This document shows, one piece after another, positions 23,165 through 30,310 of a DNA stretch of 35,489 nucleotides. The notes beneath the pieces were generated by a model. The model ran no database searches. It saw only the letters and a list, made by a program, of their open reading frames with translations, and was not told the origin of the DNA. Position 1 is the stretch's first letter. Every line of letters begins with the position of its first letter. The translations under genes were made by a program, and so were the position numbers. The DNA is from Nostoc sp. S13 (GTDB lineage Bacteria; Cyanobacteriota; Cyanobacteriia; Cyanobacteriales; Nostocaceae), in the NCBI RefSeq assembly GCF_029379315.1, contig NZ_JAQYWQ010000077.1, positions 1 through 35,489 of the forward strand, in the 5' to 3' direction.

Positions 23165-23968
23165 ATGATTAAGTTGATTAGTATTTTTCTCAGTCTGTTA
23201 CTTATATTTGGCTGGGGTACTCCAGTCATGGCACAATCTCAACCGCCCATTACTCAAGAACAGTTAAAACAAGGTGATGAGTGGGCAAATCAAGCGTTTA
23301 CAGCGACGAATCAAGGTGATTTTGCTACGGCTGAAACTTACTGGACAAAGATTATTGAGCAATTTCCTACTAATGCGGGGGCGTGGAGTAATCGGGGAAA
23401 TTCGCGGGTGAGTCAGAATAAATTGCCAGAGGCGTTGAAAGATTATAACAAAGCCATAGAACTAGCGCCGAATGTCACCGATCCATATTTGAATCGGGGT
23501 GCGGCGTTGGAAGGATTGGGAAAATGGTCAGATGCGATCGCAGATTATAATCATGTCTTAGAACTCGATCCTAATGATGCGATGGCGTATAATAATCGCG
23601 GTAATGCCACAGCTGGTTTAGGGAAATGGTCAGATGCGATCGCAGACTACAAAAAATCTAATGAGATAGCTCCAAATTTTGCCTTCGCCCGTGCTAACTA
23701 TGCCCTCGCCCTTTATGAAACAGGTCAAAAAGAGCAAGCAATCCGGGAAATGCGGAATATTGTCCGTAAATACCCCCAATTTGCTGATGTGCGTGCTGCC
23801 CTCACAGCTGCATATTGGGTAAATGGAGAACAAGGTGAAGCCGAAAGTAACTGGGTAGCAGCTTATGGACTTGATAGCCGTTACAAGGACATTAACTGGG
23901 TAACAAATATCCGCCGTTGGCCGCCCAGCCTAGTTACAGCTTTAGATAAGTTCTTGAAAATCAAGTAA
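23165..23968 (+). CDS. Exported TPR-repeat protein
   Basis: A 267-residue protein with a classical signal peptide: M-I-K, hydrophobic L-I-S-I-F-L-S-L-L-L-I-F-G-W-G and V-M-A-Q at residues ~21-24, cleaved probably after A23. At least four TPR units follow at 34-residue spacing, e.g. A-W-S-N-R-G-N-S-R-V-S-Q, D-P-Y-L-N-R-G-A-A-L-E-G-L-G-K-W, A-M-A-Y-N-N-R-G-N-A-T-A-G-L-G-K-W, F-A-R-A-N-Y-A-L-A-L. The C-terminus has W-V-T-N-I-R-R-W-P-P-S-L, typical of a cyanobacterial/plastid group of lumenal or periplasmic TPR proteins that act as assembly scaffolds. The exact role is unknown. AGGTAA lies just before the start. It overlaps no gene but the glycosyltransferase follows only 11 bp later, so they are likely co-transcribed. 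Confidence 0.87.
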   Translation: MIKLISIFLSLLLIFGWGTPVMAQSQPPITQEQLKQGDEWANQAFTATNQGDFATAETYWTKIIEQFPTNAGAWSNRGNSRVSQNKLPEALKDYNKAIELAPNVTDPYLNRGAALEGLGKWSDAIADYNHVLELDPNDAMAYNNRGNATAGLGKWSDAIADYKKSNEIAPNFAFARANYALALYETGQKEQAIREMRNIVRKYPQFADVRAALTAAYWVNGEQGEAESNWVAAYGLDSRYKDINWVTNIRRWPPSLVTALDKFLKIK

Positions 23969-23979
23969 AGGCATTAACT

Positions 23980-25263
23980 ATGACTCATTTTGGCATCATC
24001 TGTCCTGGTGCAACAAATGGCCCCCTCAACACTATGCTTCCCTTGGGGCAGGAACTTCAACGGCGTGGGCATCGCGTCACCCTCTTCGGAACACTCGATA
24101 CTCAACCTAAAGCACTGGCAGCAGGAATAGAATTCCAATCAATTGGTGAAAAAGATTTTCCCTATGGCTCAACAGCAGAATTTTTTACCAAGTTGGGGCA
24201 ACTGCGTGGATTGGCTGCATTTCGACATACTATTGAATTGCTGAAGCGTATTTCATCTGTGACACTGCAAGAGGCTCCAGCATCACTGAAAGCCGCAGGT
24301 GTAGAAGCGTTGCTAGTAAACCAAAGTTCATTAGAGGGAGGGACAATTGCCGAGTTTCTCGGAATTCCTTTCATCACTGTATGCAGCGCTGTGGTGCTGA
24401 ATCGAGAACCTAGCATTCCTCCTTTTATCACAACTTGGAACTATAACCCAGCTGCATGGGCACGCTTACGCAACCAAATAGCTTACACACTACTTAATAG
24501 CGTCGTCAAATCACTTGAAAATTTGATTAATGAATATCGTCGAGAGTGGAAATTACCTTTATACTCTAATCTTAAAGATAGCTACTCTCCACTGGCTCAA
24601 ATAAGTAATGCACCTGCTGAGTTTGAATTTCCCAGAGAAGAATTAGCTCCTTGGTTCCATTTCACGGGAAGTTATCATACTTCAGCCAGTCGAGTCCCTG
24701 TTTCTTTCCCCTATGAAAAATTGACGGGTAAACCGTTAATTTACGCTTCGATGGGAACATTGCAAAATCGTCTGATTTGGGTTTTTCGGACTATTGCTTC
24801 AGCTTGTGAAGATTTGGATGCTCAGTTAGTGATTTCTCTGGGAGGTTCTGCTAAACCAGAATCACTGCCAGACTTAGCAGGAAATCCTTTAGTAGTTGAG
24901 TATGCACCTCAATTAGAAGTGTTGGAAAAAGCCACTCTCATGATTACTCATGCGGGAATGAATACAACAATGGAATGTGTGAAAAAAGGAGTGCCAATGG
25001 TGGCGATTCCAGTTGCCAATGACCAGCCAGGAGTAGCAGCGCGTATCGCTTGGACAGGTGCGGGTGAGCTTATCACTCTCAAGAAACTGAATGTTCCCAC
25101 ATTGAAAAATGCGATCAAGCGAGTGTTGACAGAAGAATCTTATAAACAGAATGCCCTCAGATTACAAGCAGCGACTCTCCGTGCTGGAGGAGTAAGTCGA
25201 GCCGCCGATATTATTGAACAGGCTGTTTCTACAGGTAAGCCTGTCTTGGCTGAAACACAATAG
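23980..25263 (+). CDS. UDP-glycosyltransferase (GT1, MGT type)
   Basis: A 427-residue protein with two Rossmann-like halves (GT-B). The N-terminus is G-I-I-C-P-G-A-T-N-G-P-L-N-T-M-L-P-L-G-Q-E-L-Q-R-R-G-H, the acceptor-side pattern of macrolide/flavonoid-type transferases. The C-terminal donor site shows A-S-M-G-T, V-V-E-Y-A-P-Q-L-E-V-L, and the signature I-T-H-A-G-M-N-T-T-M-E-C-V-K-K-G-V-P-M-V-A-I-P-V-A-N-D-Q-P that binds the UDP-sugar. It should glycosylate a small molecule, perhaps a carotenoid or a secondary metabolite, in the cytoplasm or at the membrane face. The gene is 11 bp downstream of the TPR gene. The nearby P450 and FkbM methyltransferase genes hint at tailoring enzymes, but strands and spacers differ, so no cluster is claimed. 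Confidence 0.9.
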   Translation: MTHFGIICPGATNGPLNTMLPLGQELQRRGHRVTLFGTLDTQPKALAAGIEFQSIGEKDFPYGSTAEFFTKLGQLRGLAAFRHTIELLKRISSVTLQEAPASLKAAGVEALLVNQSSLEGGTIAEFLGIPFITVCSAVVLNREPSIPPFITTWNYNPAAWARLRNQIAYTLLNSVVKSLENLINEYRREWKLPLYSNLKDSYSPLAQISNAPAEFEFPREELAPWFHFTGSYHTSASRVPVSFPYEKLTGKPLIYASMGTLQNRLIWVFRTIASACEDLDAQLVISLGGSAKPESLPDLAGNPLVVEYAPQLEVLEKATLMITHAGMNTTMECVKKGVPMVAIPVANDQPGVAARIAWTGAGELITLKKLNVPTLKNAIKRVLTEESYKQNALRLQAATLRAGGVSRAADIIEQAVSTGKPVLAETQ

Positions 25264-25617
25264 TAAGTAATGAAATATTATGCATATATAGCAATCCGAT
25301 TTGATTCCTGAATCACTCGTAGAGAGAGGGAACTCTAGAGGTTGTTTGAAAAGTGTTTCGCTGTGACTTTAGGCACTTTTAGATCCCCCCTAACCCACGC
25401 CAGGTGCTTCAAGTCGGCGGAGCCGCCCAACGCACTGGCTCCCCTTAAAAAAGAGGGGAACCGGAATCAAAGTCCCCGTTTTTGAGGGGGCTTTCGAGGG
25501 ATCTAGAACTTTTAATACCGACAAGAGAACTTTTCAAACATCCTCTTAACAGGGAAGAATAAATAAAGGTGTAGTGAGTTTTTTTCAAAAATCAAATAGG
25601 AGTCCTATATTTTATTT
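25264..25617. other. 354-bp spacer holding a MITE-like element
   Basis: No gene is seen. Most of the spacer is the inverted-repeat element at 25337-25546. After it, near the FkbM start, ATAGGA-G-TCCTAT (25596-25608) is a 13-bp palindrome that contains the AGGAG ribosome-binding sequence, about 15 bases before ATG; it could fold and hide that site. Confidence 0.6.
25337..25546. mobile_element. MITE-like element with 19-bp terminal inverted repeats
   Basis: AGAGGTTGTTTGAAAAGTG (25337-25355) is matched at 17 of 19 positions by the reverse complement of 25528-25546. Inside are further inverted pieces: TAGATCCCCCC near 25379 against GGGATCTAG near 25498, and a CCCCTTAAAAAAGAGGGG hairpin (25441-25458). 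There is no coding sequence. About 210 bp, terminal repeats and internal symmetry make it a non-autonomous element. Confidence 0.75.
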
Positions 25618-26460
25618 ATGCCAACTTTAATCCCAGAAAATACGCTTCCTAATGGCATGAAAATATTTTGCATCCGCAAAGAGGAAGTACCGATTATTTA
25701 TGGGCAAATCCAGGAGTATTTCCAATTCGGGATTGAGTTACACGAAGGTGACACCGTGTTTGATGTGGGTGCGAATATTGGTTTATTCACATTATGGGTA
25801 TTTGATCTGTGTAAAACAAATGTGAATGTTTATGCATTCGAGCCTATTCCTGCCATTTTTGATGTTCTACAAGCTAATGCCCAACGCTTTGAACCAGAAC
25901 AAATAAAAGTGTTTCCCTGTGGACTTTCACAGGAATCTAAAACAATGAAGTTTGCTTATTATCCTAACGCTACAGCATTGTCTAGCGCTTATCCTGATGG
26001 TTCAAAGCAGCAACGAGATAAGTTTAAGAATGCTATTCTACGCAATAATCTCAAAGATGCACCAAGTCAAGTCCGTTGGCTTCGTTGGTTGCCGTCGTTT
26101 TTGCGATCGCTTATTATCGATAACAAATTGGAGAAAGTTTTTCAAATGGAACAAGTCACTTGCCAATTGAGAACTGTATCAGAGATTATCCGCGAGTATA
26201 ATGTTCAGCAAATTGACTTGCTGAAAGTGGATGTGGAGCGAAGTGAGTTAGATGTGCTTTTAGGTATTCAAGAGCAAGATTGGCCGAAGATTAAGCAAGT
26301 CGTTGTAGAAGTACACGATTTGGATAATCGAGTTAAAAGAATTACAGAGCTACTTAAAAAATACGGTTTGAGCAAGGTTTCAGTGAGGCAAGAACCCTTT
26401 AAAGAGGGTTCTGACACTTTCAACTTATATGCCTTACGGGAGTCATCTAAGGCATTCTAA
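25618..26460 (+). CDS. FkbM-family methyltransferase
   Basis: A 280-residue soluble protein. The SAM-binding region is clear: V-F-D49-V-G-A-N-I-G-L-F-T (motif I), V-Y-A-F-E-P-I-P-A-I-F (motif II), and I-D-L-L-K-V-D-V-E-R-S-E-L-D-V-L-L-G (the FkbM signature around residues 200-220). FkbM-type enzymes methylate hydroxyl groups on polyketides, sugars or related molecules. Substrate cannot be told from sequence. The start ATG 25618 follows an AGGAG within a short palindrome. The 3' end is 7 bp from the convergent P450 gene. Confidence 0.93.
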   Translation: MPTLIPENTLPNGMKIFCIRKEEVPIIYGQIQEYFQFGIELHEGDTVFDVGANIGLFTLWVFDLCKTNVNVYAFEPIPAIFDVLQANAQRFEPEQIKVFPCGLSQESKTMKFAYYPNATALSSAYPDGSKQQRDKFKNAILRNNLKDAPSQVRWLRWLPSFLRSLIIDNKLEKVFQMEQVTCQLRTVSEIIREYNVQQIDLLKVDVERSELDVLLGIQEQDWPKIKQVVVEVHDLDNRVKRITELLKKYGLSKVSVRQEPFKEGSDTFNLYALRESSKAF

Positions 26461-26466
26461 AACTCT

Positions 26467-27861
26467 TTAAACGGAGCTAGAGCTAGTCTGAAGGATGGGC
26501 TGATTTTGAAGATGCCTCCCCTTTACCACCATCCTCACACCACCGGCTGGGCTAAATAGCAAACCCTTACGTACTGCCTGCACTGGTTTATTATCAGCCA
26601 GTTCCATTTGCCAGTGAGATAGCACTGTTGCCAACACCAGTTTCATCTCAAACAAGGCAAATGCCATACCAATACAGCGACGGTTCCCACCACCAAAGGG
26701 TAAATACTCATAGGGGGAAAATTGCCGTTCCAGAAAACGCTCTGGCTTAAATTGTTTCGACTCAGGATATAAATCTTCTCGATGATGGGTCAAATAAATA
26801 GAGGGAATTAGCAAAGTCCCAGGCTCAAACTTGTATTCCCCAATTTGTAGCGGTGATTTGACCAGTCGACTTAGTCCCGATATCGCGACTGGGTAAAGGC
26901 GTAGCGTCTCAGAACAGACAGCATTCAAATAAGGCAATCGGAAAATAGCGTTTGGATCTGGTTGTTCACCCAACTTATCTAGTTCTTGTAGCAGTTTTTC
27001 ACGCACCTGCGGCAGATGATGAATCCAGTACAGCGCCCATGATAAAGAAGTTGCAGTAGTTTCGTGACCCGCCACTAATAGGGTCATCAACTCATCACGT
27101 AATTCCAAGTCTGTCATCGGCTCTCCCGCTTCATCACGAGCAGCCATCATCAAAGATAGAATATCAGTTCGAGATGAATCGGGTTGTGCTTTGCGATCGC
27201 TAATCTCGGCGTAGATAAGTTGATCAATTTGCTGCCGTAAACGCAAGTATTTTCCCCAATGACTCCACGCTCCTAAATCTTGACGCAGTGATGGGAAAAT
27301 AAGCAGAATTGTTCTAATTATAGGGAATTTGGGATTCAGGATTGCAATCAAGAGTTCCTTAAGTTTCTCGTAACGTGGCCCATCTTCTAAACCAAATACA
27401 GCCTTCAAAATTACTTGGAAAGAGATTGCTTGCATAGATGGCAGAACTGTAAAGGTTTCTCCAATCTGCCATTGACTAATCACTTGCTCTGTGATCTTAC
27501 GGATTAACTCACCATAAGCTAGCATTCGTTCCCCATGTAGGGGTGGTGTCAACAGCTTTCGTTGTCGCTGATGAGGCTTTCCTTCCAGCGCTAGTAATGA
27601 TTGCCGTCCTAATAAAGGCGATTTAATCCCTGCTGGCTCACCAGAGTCCAACTGTTTTGGATCTGTAGTAAAAATCTGCTGAATCGCCTGGGGATTGCTA
27701 ATGAAAACTTGAGGAGCAAAATTTTGTCCGAGATTAAGGGTGAAGATATCACCATAGCGTTTAGCACAGGCTTCGATGTATTCTAAGGGATTAGTCAGCC
27801 ACTGATACATCTGTACCCAAGGGTGAGTTTGAGGGCCATTAGGCAGTTTAAGTGCAGACAT
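26467..27861 (-). CDS. Cytochrome P450 of the CYP110 type
   Basis: A 464-residue soluble-type P450. The I-helix oxygen-activation motif is A-G-H-E267-T-T, the K-helix ExxR is E318-T-L-R321, the PERF-like motif is F-K-P-E-R-F, and the heme loop is F-G-G-G-N-R-R-C396-I-G-M-A with Cys396 as the iron ligand. N-terminal P-N-G-P-Q-T-H-P-W-V-Q-M-Y-Q-W-L and the overall pattern match the CYP110 family found in filamentous cyanobacteria, where members hydroxylate fatty acids, terpenes or other hydrophobic molecules. No redox partner lies next to it. GGGAG is ten bases before the ATG. It converges with the FkbM gene and shares a strand with the HAD hydrolase upstream, 258 bp away. Confidence 0.94.
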   Translation of the reverse strand: MSALKLPNGPQTHPWVQMYQWLTNPLEYIEACAKRYGDIFTLNLGQNFAPQVFISNPQAIQQIFTTDPKQLDSGEPAGIKSPLLGRQSLLALEGKPHQRQRKLLTPPLHGERMLAYGELIRKITEQVISQWQIGETFTVLPSMQAISFQVILKAVFGLEDGPRYEKLKELLIAILNPKFPIIRTILLIFPSLRQDLGAWSHWGKYLRLRQQIDQLIYAEISDRKAQPDSSRTDILSLMMAARDEAGEPMTDLELRDELMTLLVAGHETTATSLSWALYWIHHLPQVREKLLQELDKLGEQPDPNAIFRLPYLNAVCSETLRLYPVAISGLSRLVKSPLQIGEYKFEPGTLLIPSIYLTHHREDLYPESKQFKPERFLERQFSPYEYLPFGGGNRRCIGMAFALFEMKLVLATVLSHWQMELADNKPVQAVRKGLLFSPAGGVRMVVKGRHLQNQPILQTSSSSV

Positions 27862-28119
27862 TTTGATTAATCTCCCAATGATTAAAACTAGATTGTTATC
27901 AGCTAGTTGCCATGTGCGACTTTCTCTGAAACCTAACCCCCAACCCCTTCCCTACTAGCGTTGGGGAGCAAAAATTAAAGCCTCTCGACCCTTGCCTAAC
28001 GGCAGGCTGCCGCCAACGGGGAGAAAAATGGAAGCGGGGTTCCAAGAATAAGTTGCACATCGCTGTTAGTTATTCATGCACGGGTCGCTTGATTTATCTT
28101 AGAACACAGATCGGGCAGA
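27862..28119. other. 258-bp spacer with dispersed hairpin-type repeats
   Basis: No gene. It contains CCTAACCCCCAACCCCTTCC (27932-27951) of the same family as the hairpin at 7169, and GCCTAACGGCAGGCTGCCGC near 27996, a compact palindromic repeat. The P450 promoter should lie at its left end. Confidence 0.5.
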
Positions 28120-28914
28120 TCAACTCATCAATTTTTGAATCTGCCTTGGGGTCAATTCCTGGACATTATTCAAAACTACTGCTGCTCCTGCTTTCTGTAG
28201 TGTCTGACTGTAGGCATCACGCCGCGCTGCTGTTTCCTGCACATGGGGCGGTAAAACTCCAACACCAATCCATGTGCGAGCAGAATCTAGACCTCGCGCT
28301 TTCGCTATTGTGTACATATCTGCTACCGTATCTCCTACATACACGATCGCTAATTTTTGCTCAATTCCATTATCTAACTGACGAACTGTGGCAAAAAGTC
28401 CAGTGGGGTCAGGTTTACCTGGTGCATCTTCCATCGCAATCAACACTGGAGATTCCAAGCACAACCGTTTTTCCAATACATAGTTAGCAGAAGCACGAGT
28501 TGCACCACTGAAAAATCCCCAAACAATACCCGCTTGAGTAAGTTGCTCTAAATAGCTAGGTTGTAATAATAAGGGTTCATTACAGATATACCCAGTAAAA
28601 TTATTTGGGTCTGAGCCTCGGTAGCGGGATTGAAAAAAACCAACGATCGCATTGTAATCTAGTTGCAGTTGTTCGCGGGTCTGTTTTTGGGTTTCAAAGT
28701 AGCGATAAATTAATTCCTGCGATGCTTCCCAATCGTTATTCCACACGCCTTCAGACTTCAGTTGGTCAATATCTAGTGGGGTTGGACGATATGCTTGGGT
28801 AGTAAAATATTCTACCGTATCTGCGATCGCTCGGCGATAGGAACCGCTAACATCGCGCACAACGCCATCAATATCGAAAACAACGATTGCTTTTGCAGAA
28901 GTTTGTTGAGTCAT
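28120..28914 (-). CDS. HAD-family hydrolase (TIGR01548 type)
   Basis: The start is set at ATG 28914 (MTQQTSAKAIVVFDIDG; 264 residues): the open frame upstream runs into an IS remnant and has no family character. Motif I is D14-I-D-G-V-V-R-D, with the nucleophile Asp14 and acid/base Asp16; motif II Ser/Thr is in F-F-S-G-A-T; motif III/IV is K-P-D-P-T-G-L and Y-V-G-D-T-V-A-D. The pattern is the TIGR01548 subfamily, found in cyanobacteria and plants, of unknown phosphate-ester substrate. No classical ribosome-binding site precedes the ATG. The IS remnant begins only about 16 bp upstream, so the gene's promoter must lie in or beyond it. Confidence 0.88.
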   Translation of the reverse strand: MTQQTSAKAIVVFDIDGVVRDVSGSYRRAIADTVEYFTTQAYRPTPLDIDQLKSEGVWNNDWEASQELIYRYFETQKQTREQLQLDYNAIVGFFQSRYRGSDPNNFTGYICNEPLLLQPSYLEQLTQAGIVWGFFSGATRASANYVLEKRLCLESPVLIAMEDAPGKPDPTGLFATVRQLDNGIEQKLAIVYVGDTVADMYTIAKARGLDSARTWIGVGVLPPHVQETAARRDAYSQTLQKAGAAVVLNNVQELTPRQIQKLMS

Positions 28915-28930
28915 GGGTAGGGAGGAAAAG

Positions 28931-29310
28931 AGTTTTATAGAACCCATTTGATATTTTTTAGGCGAACAAGTAGAATCGACACAAAGAGGTGAATTCAAAC
29001 AGGTAAGGGGTGAAAATCGGGTATTCAGGAGATTTATCTCCAGATTATCACCAAAATCCAATTTGAACTCTCAGCCAAACCATCAAAAACTGAAAAAGAA
29101 GCTACTGGAAAATCTGGCTTTGTGCCTGTTGCTGCTAGATCGGTTATTGAAAGGTCAAACGCTTGGGTAAAGCGATGTAAAAGTTTTGTCAAAAATTTTG
29201 ACCGAACACTCGCTCGTGCCAATGCCAAGCTCAAGCTTTGTTTTATCTAGATTGATGCTCAAAAGACTAGCTGCCAGCTAAAAAAGATATCAAATGGGTT
29301 CTATAAACAC
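28931..29310 (+). mobile_element. IS5-type insertion sequence remnant
   Basis: The 19-bp core TATAGAACCCATTTGATAT (28936-28954) returns as its exact reverse complement at 29287-29305; the repeats extend to roughly 30 bp with one indel. Between them is only the 3' end of a transposase gene, so a full-length element of about 1 kb or less has lost its 5' part. Target-site duplications were not clearly seen. Confidence 0.85.
29014..29281 (+). pseudogene. IS5-family transposase, C-terminal fragment
   Basis: Plus-strand translation gives S-G-F-V-P-V-A-A-R-S-V-I-E-R-S-N-A-W-V-K-R-C-K then K-N-F-D-R-T-L, the C-terminal part of DDE transposases of the IS5 group with the catalytic Glu region (V-I-E-R). 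After C-F-I there is a TAG, and in the +1 frame the normal tail L-M-L-K-R-L-A-A-S-stop follows (29279-29281), so one stop/frameshift lies at about 29248. The N-terminal two thirds, with both Asp of the triad, are missing. It cannot encode an active enzyme. Confidence 0.85.
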
Positions 29311-29329
29311 CCTCTAAGTATTCATTCGT

Positions 29330-29599
29330 TCATAAATAGCAGAACCCGCAGCCGAGAATTGCGTGAAATAGGTAAAGATCCAAAACTTTCTGCACGTACT
29401 CCACCAGGGTTTTGGTTTGATTGGGTGCATAGGTAATCTTGCCACCATTAAAATATTTGTCTTCCAGCGCTTTAATATTCTGCGCCGCTTTATAAGCTGC
29501 TTCTAGAACCTGAAGCTGCCTACGATTCAACCATTGATTCCATTGATTAAGATTGAGTCGCTTGAAATTCATATTGTTTAGTTTGAAATTATTAATCAT
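29330..29599 (-). CDS. Truncated protein with PcxA-like N-terminal motif
   Basis: Placed at ATG 29599 (MINNFKLNN; 89 residues) because GGAG lies about 12 bases upstream; ATG 29572 is another choice. The core, L-E-A-A-Y-K-A-A-Q-N-I-K-A-L-E-D-K-Y-F-N-G-G-K-I, then V-E-Y-V-Q-K-V-L-D-L-Y-L, resembles from memory the N-terminal motif of cyanobacterial proteins such as PcxA/CotA (proton extrusion) and relatives. The protein stops soon after with an unlike tail (H-A-I-L-G-C-G-F-C-Y-L), and the IS remnant begins 20 bp on. It is probably the 5' piece of a broken gene. The family link is tentative. Confidence 0.5.
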   Translation of the reverse strand: MINNFKLNNMNFKRLNLNQWNQWLNRRQLQVLEAAYKAAQNIKALEDKYFNGGKITYAPNQTKTLVEYVQKVLDLYLFHAILGCGFCYL

Positions 29600-29668
29600 T
29601 GTTTGATGGGCTCCTGTGAAACAACGGTTAGATTTTCTAACGGCAGTATGAAGAGAAAGAGCAAGCAA

Positions 29669-30310
29669 ATGGCAGGTTGACTGAGCGTACCGCGTCTTGG
29701 CTTAGTGATGGATTCTGAAAGGACTGAAAACAATAAAAGTAAGCGCAATTTCGACACCTGGGTTGGTAGTTGTTTTGAGCGTTTAGGCGGCGTTTGACGG
29801 TCGCAGCGAGATTATATTGGGCTAAACTCTTAATCTAATTCTGTTAGTAAAATCTCAGTGGCTTTAGAGAAAGAGAGTGTCAAAGCATCGTGTGAATGAG
29901 TAATTTGAATCACAAACAGACTCGTGTCTTGTAAAGCACGGGCAGTACTTGTATAGAAATGGTATTGGAAGTCAAGCTTGAGAGCGATCGCAATACGCTT
30001 GGGTTAAGGCTAAAACTCTTTGTCAAAGTCAATTTTTTTAACGAACCGCAAAGGAGAGGCAGCGCGTTGCGGTGAATCCAGCGCTGTAGGCGGGTTTCCC
30101 GCCGTAGGCGACTGGTGAACCCGAAGGGGGGTTCCAAGAGTTGTAGCGACTGCCGTCGCAAAGGAAGAGAAGGAAGAGAAGCAAGAAATGCTTAACTCAA
30201 CTGTATTGAGAGCGATCGCATCCTAATCACTTTCAAGAAACAAATTAGAAGGAAAAAGGATTTGACTTGTTTGTTTCATTCCTAGGCTGTGGTGCGCCGC
30301 TCTCAAGTAG
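29669..30310. other. 642-bp spacer without a supported gene
   Basis: No convincing gene. A minus-strand stretch of about 58 stop-free codons (29830-30003) lacks a start and is not recognised. The part 30060-30140 is a dispersed repeat with a perfect GGCGGG-TTT-CCCGCC hairpin (30089-30103) and GGTGAACCCGAAGGGGGGTT. Three HIP1-type octamers are present. It lies 3' of the RND pump gene and would hold its terminator, but no clear one was seen. Confidence 0.5.

Noticed and set aside
22906..23172. Possible repeat-peptide gene between ruvB and the TPR gene
   Set aside because: Made wholly of heptamer and 21-bp repeats, open on both strands, and overlapping the TPR gene start.
23980..27861. Secondary-metabolite gene cluster (glycosyltransferase, FkbM, P450)
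   Set aside because: Genes are on both strands, split by a mobile element, with no core synthase; tailoring functions alone do not support a cluster.
28053..28487. Plus-strand frame of 144 residues
   Set aside because: Lies opposite the well-supported HAD hydrolase gene and resembles no family.
29034..29234. Minus-strand 66-residue frame
   Set aside because: Opposite strand of the IS5 transposase remnant, which is the recognisable reading.
29910..30161. 83-residue minus-strand frame in the spacer
   Set aside because: Runs through a dispersed palindromic repeat; no family pattern and no ribosome-binding site.
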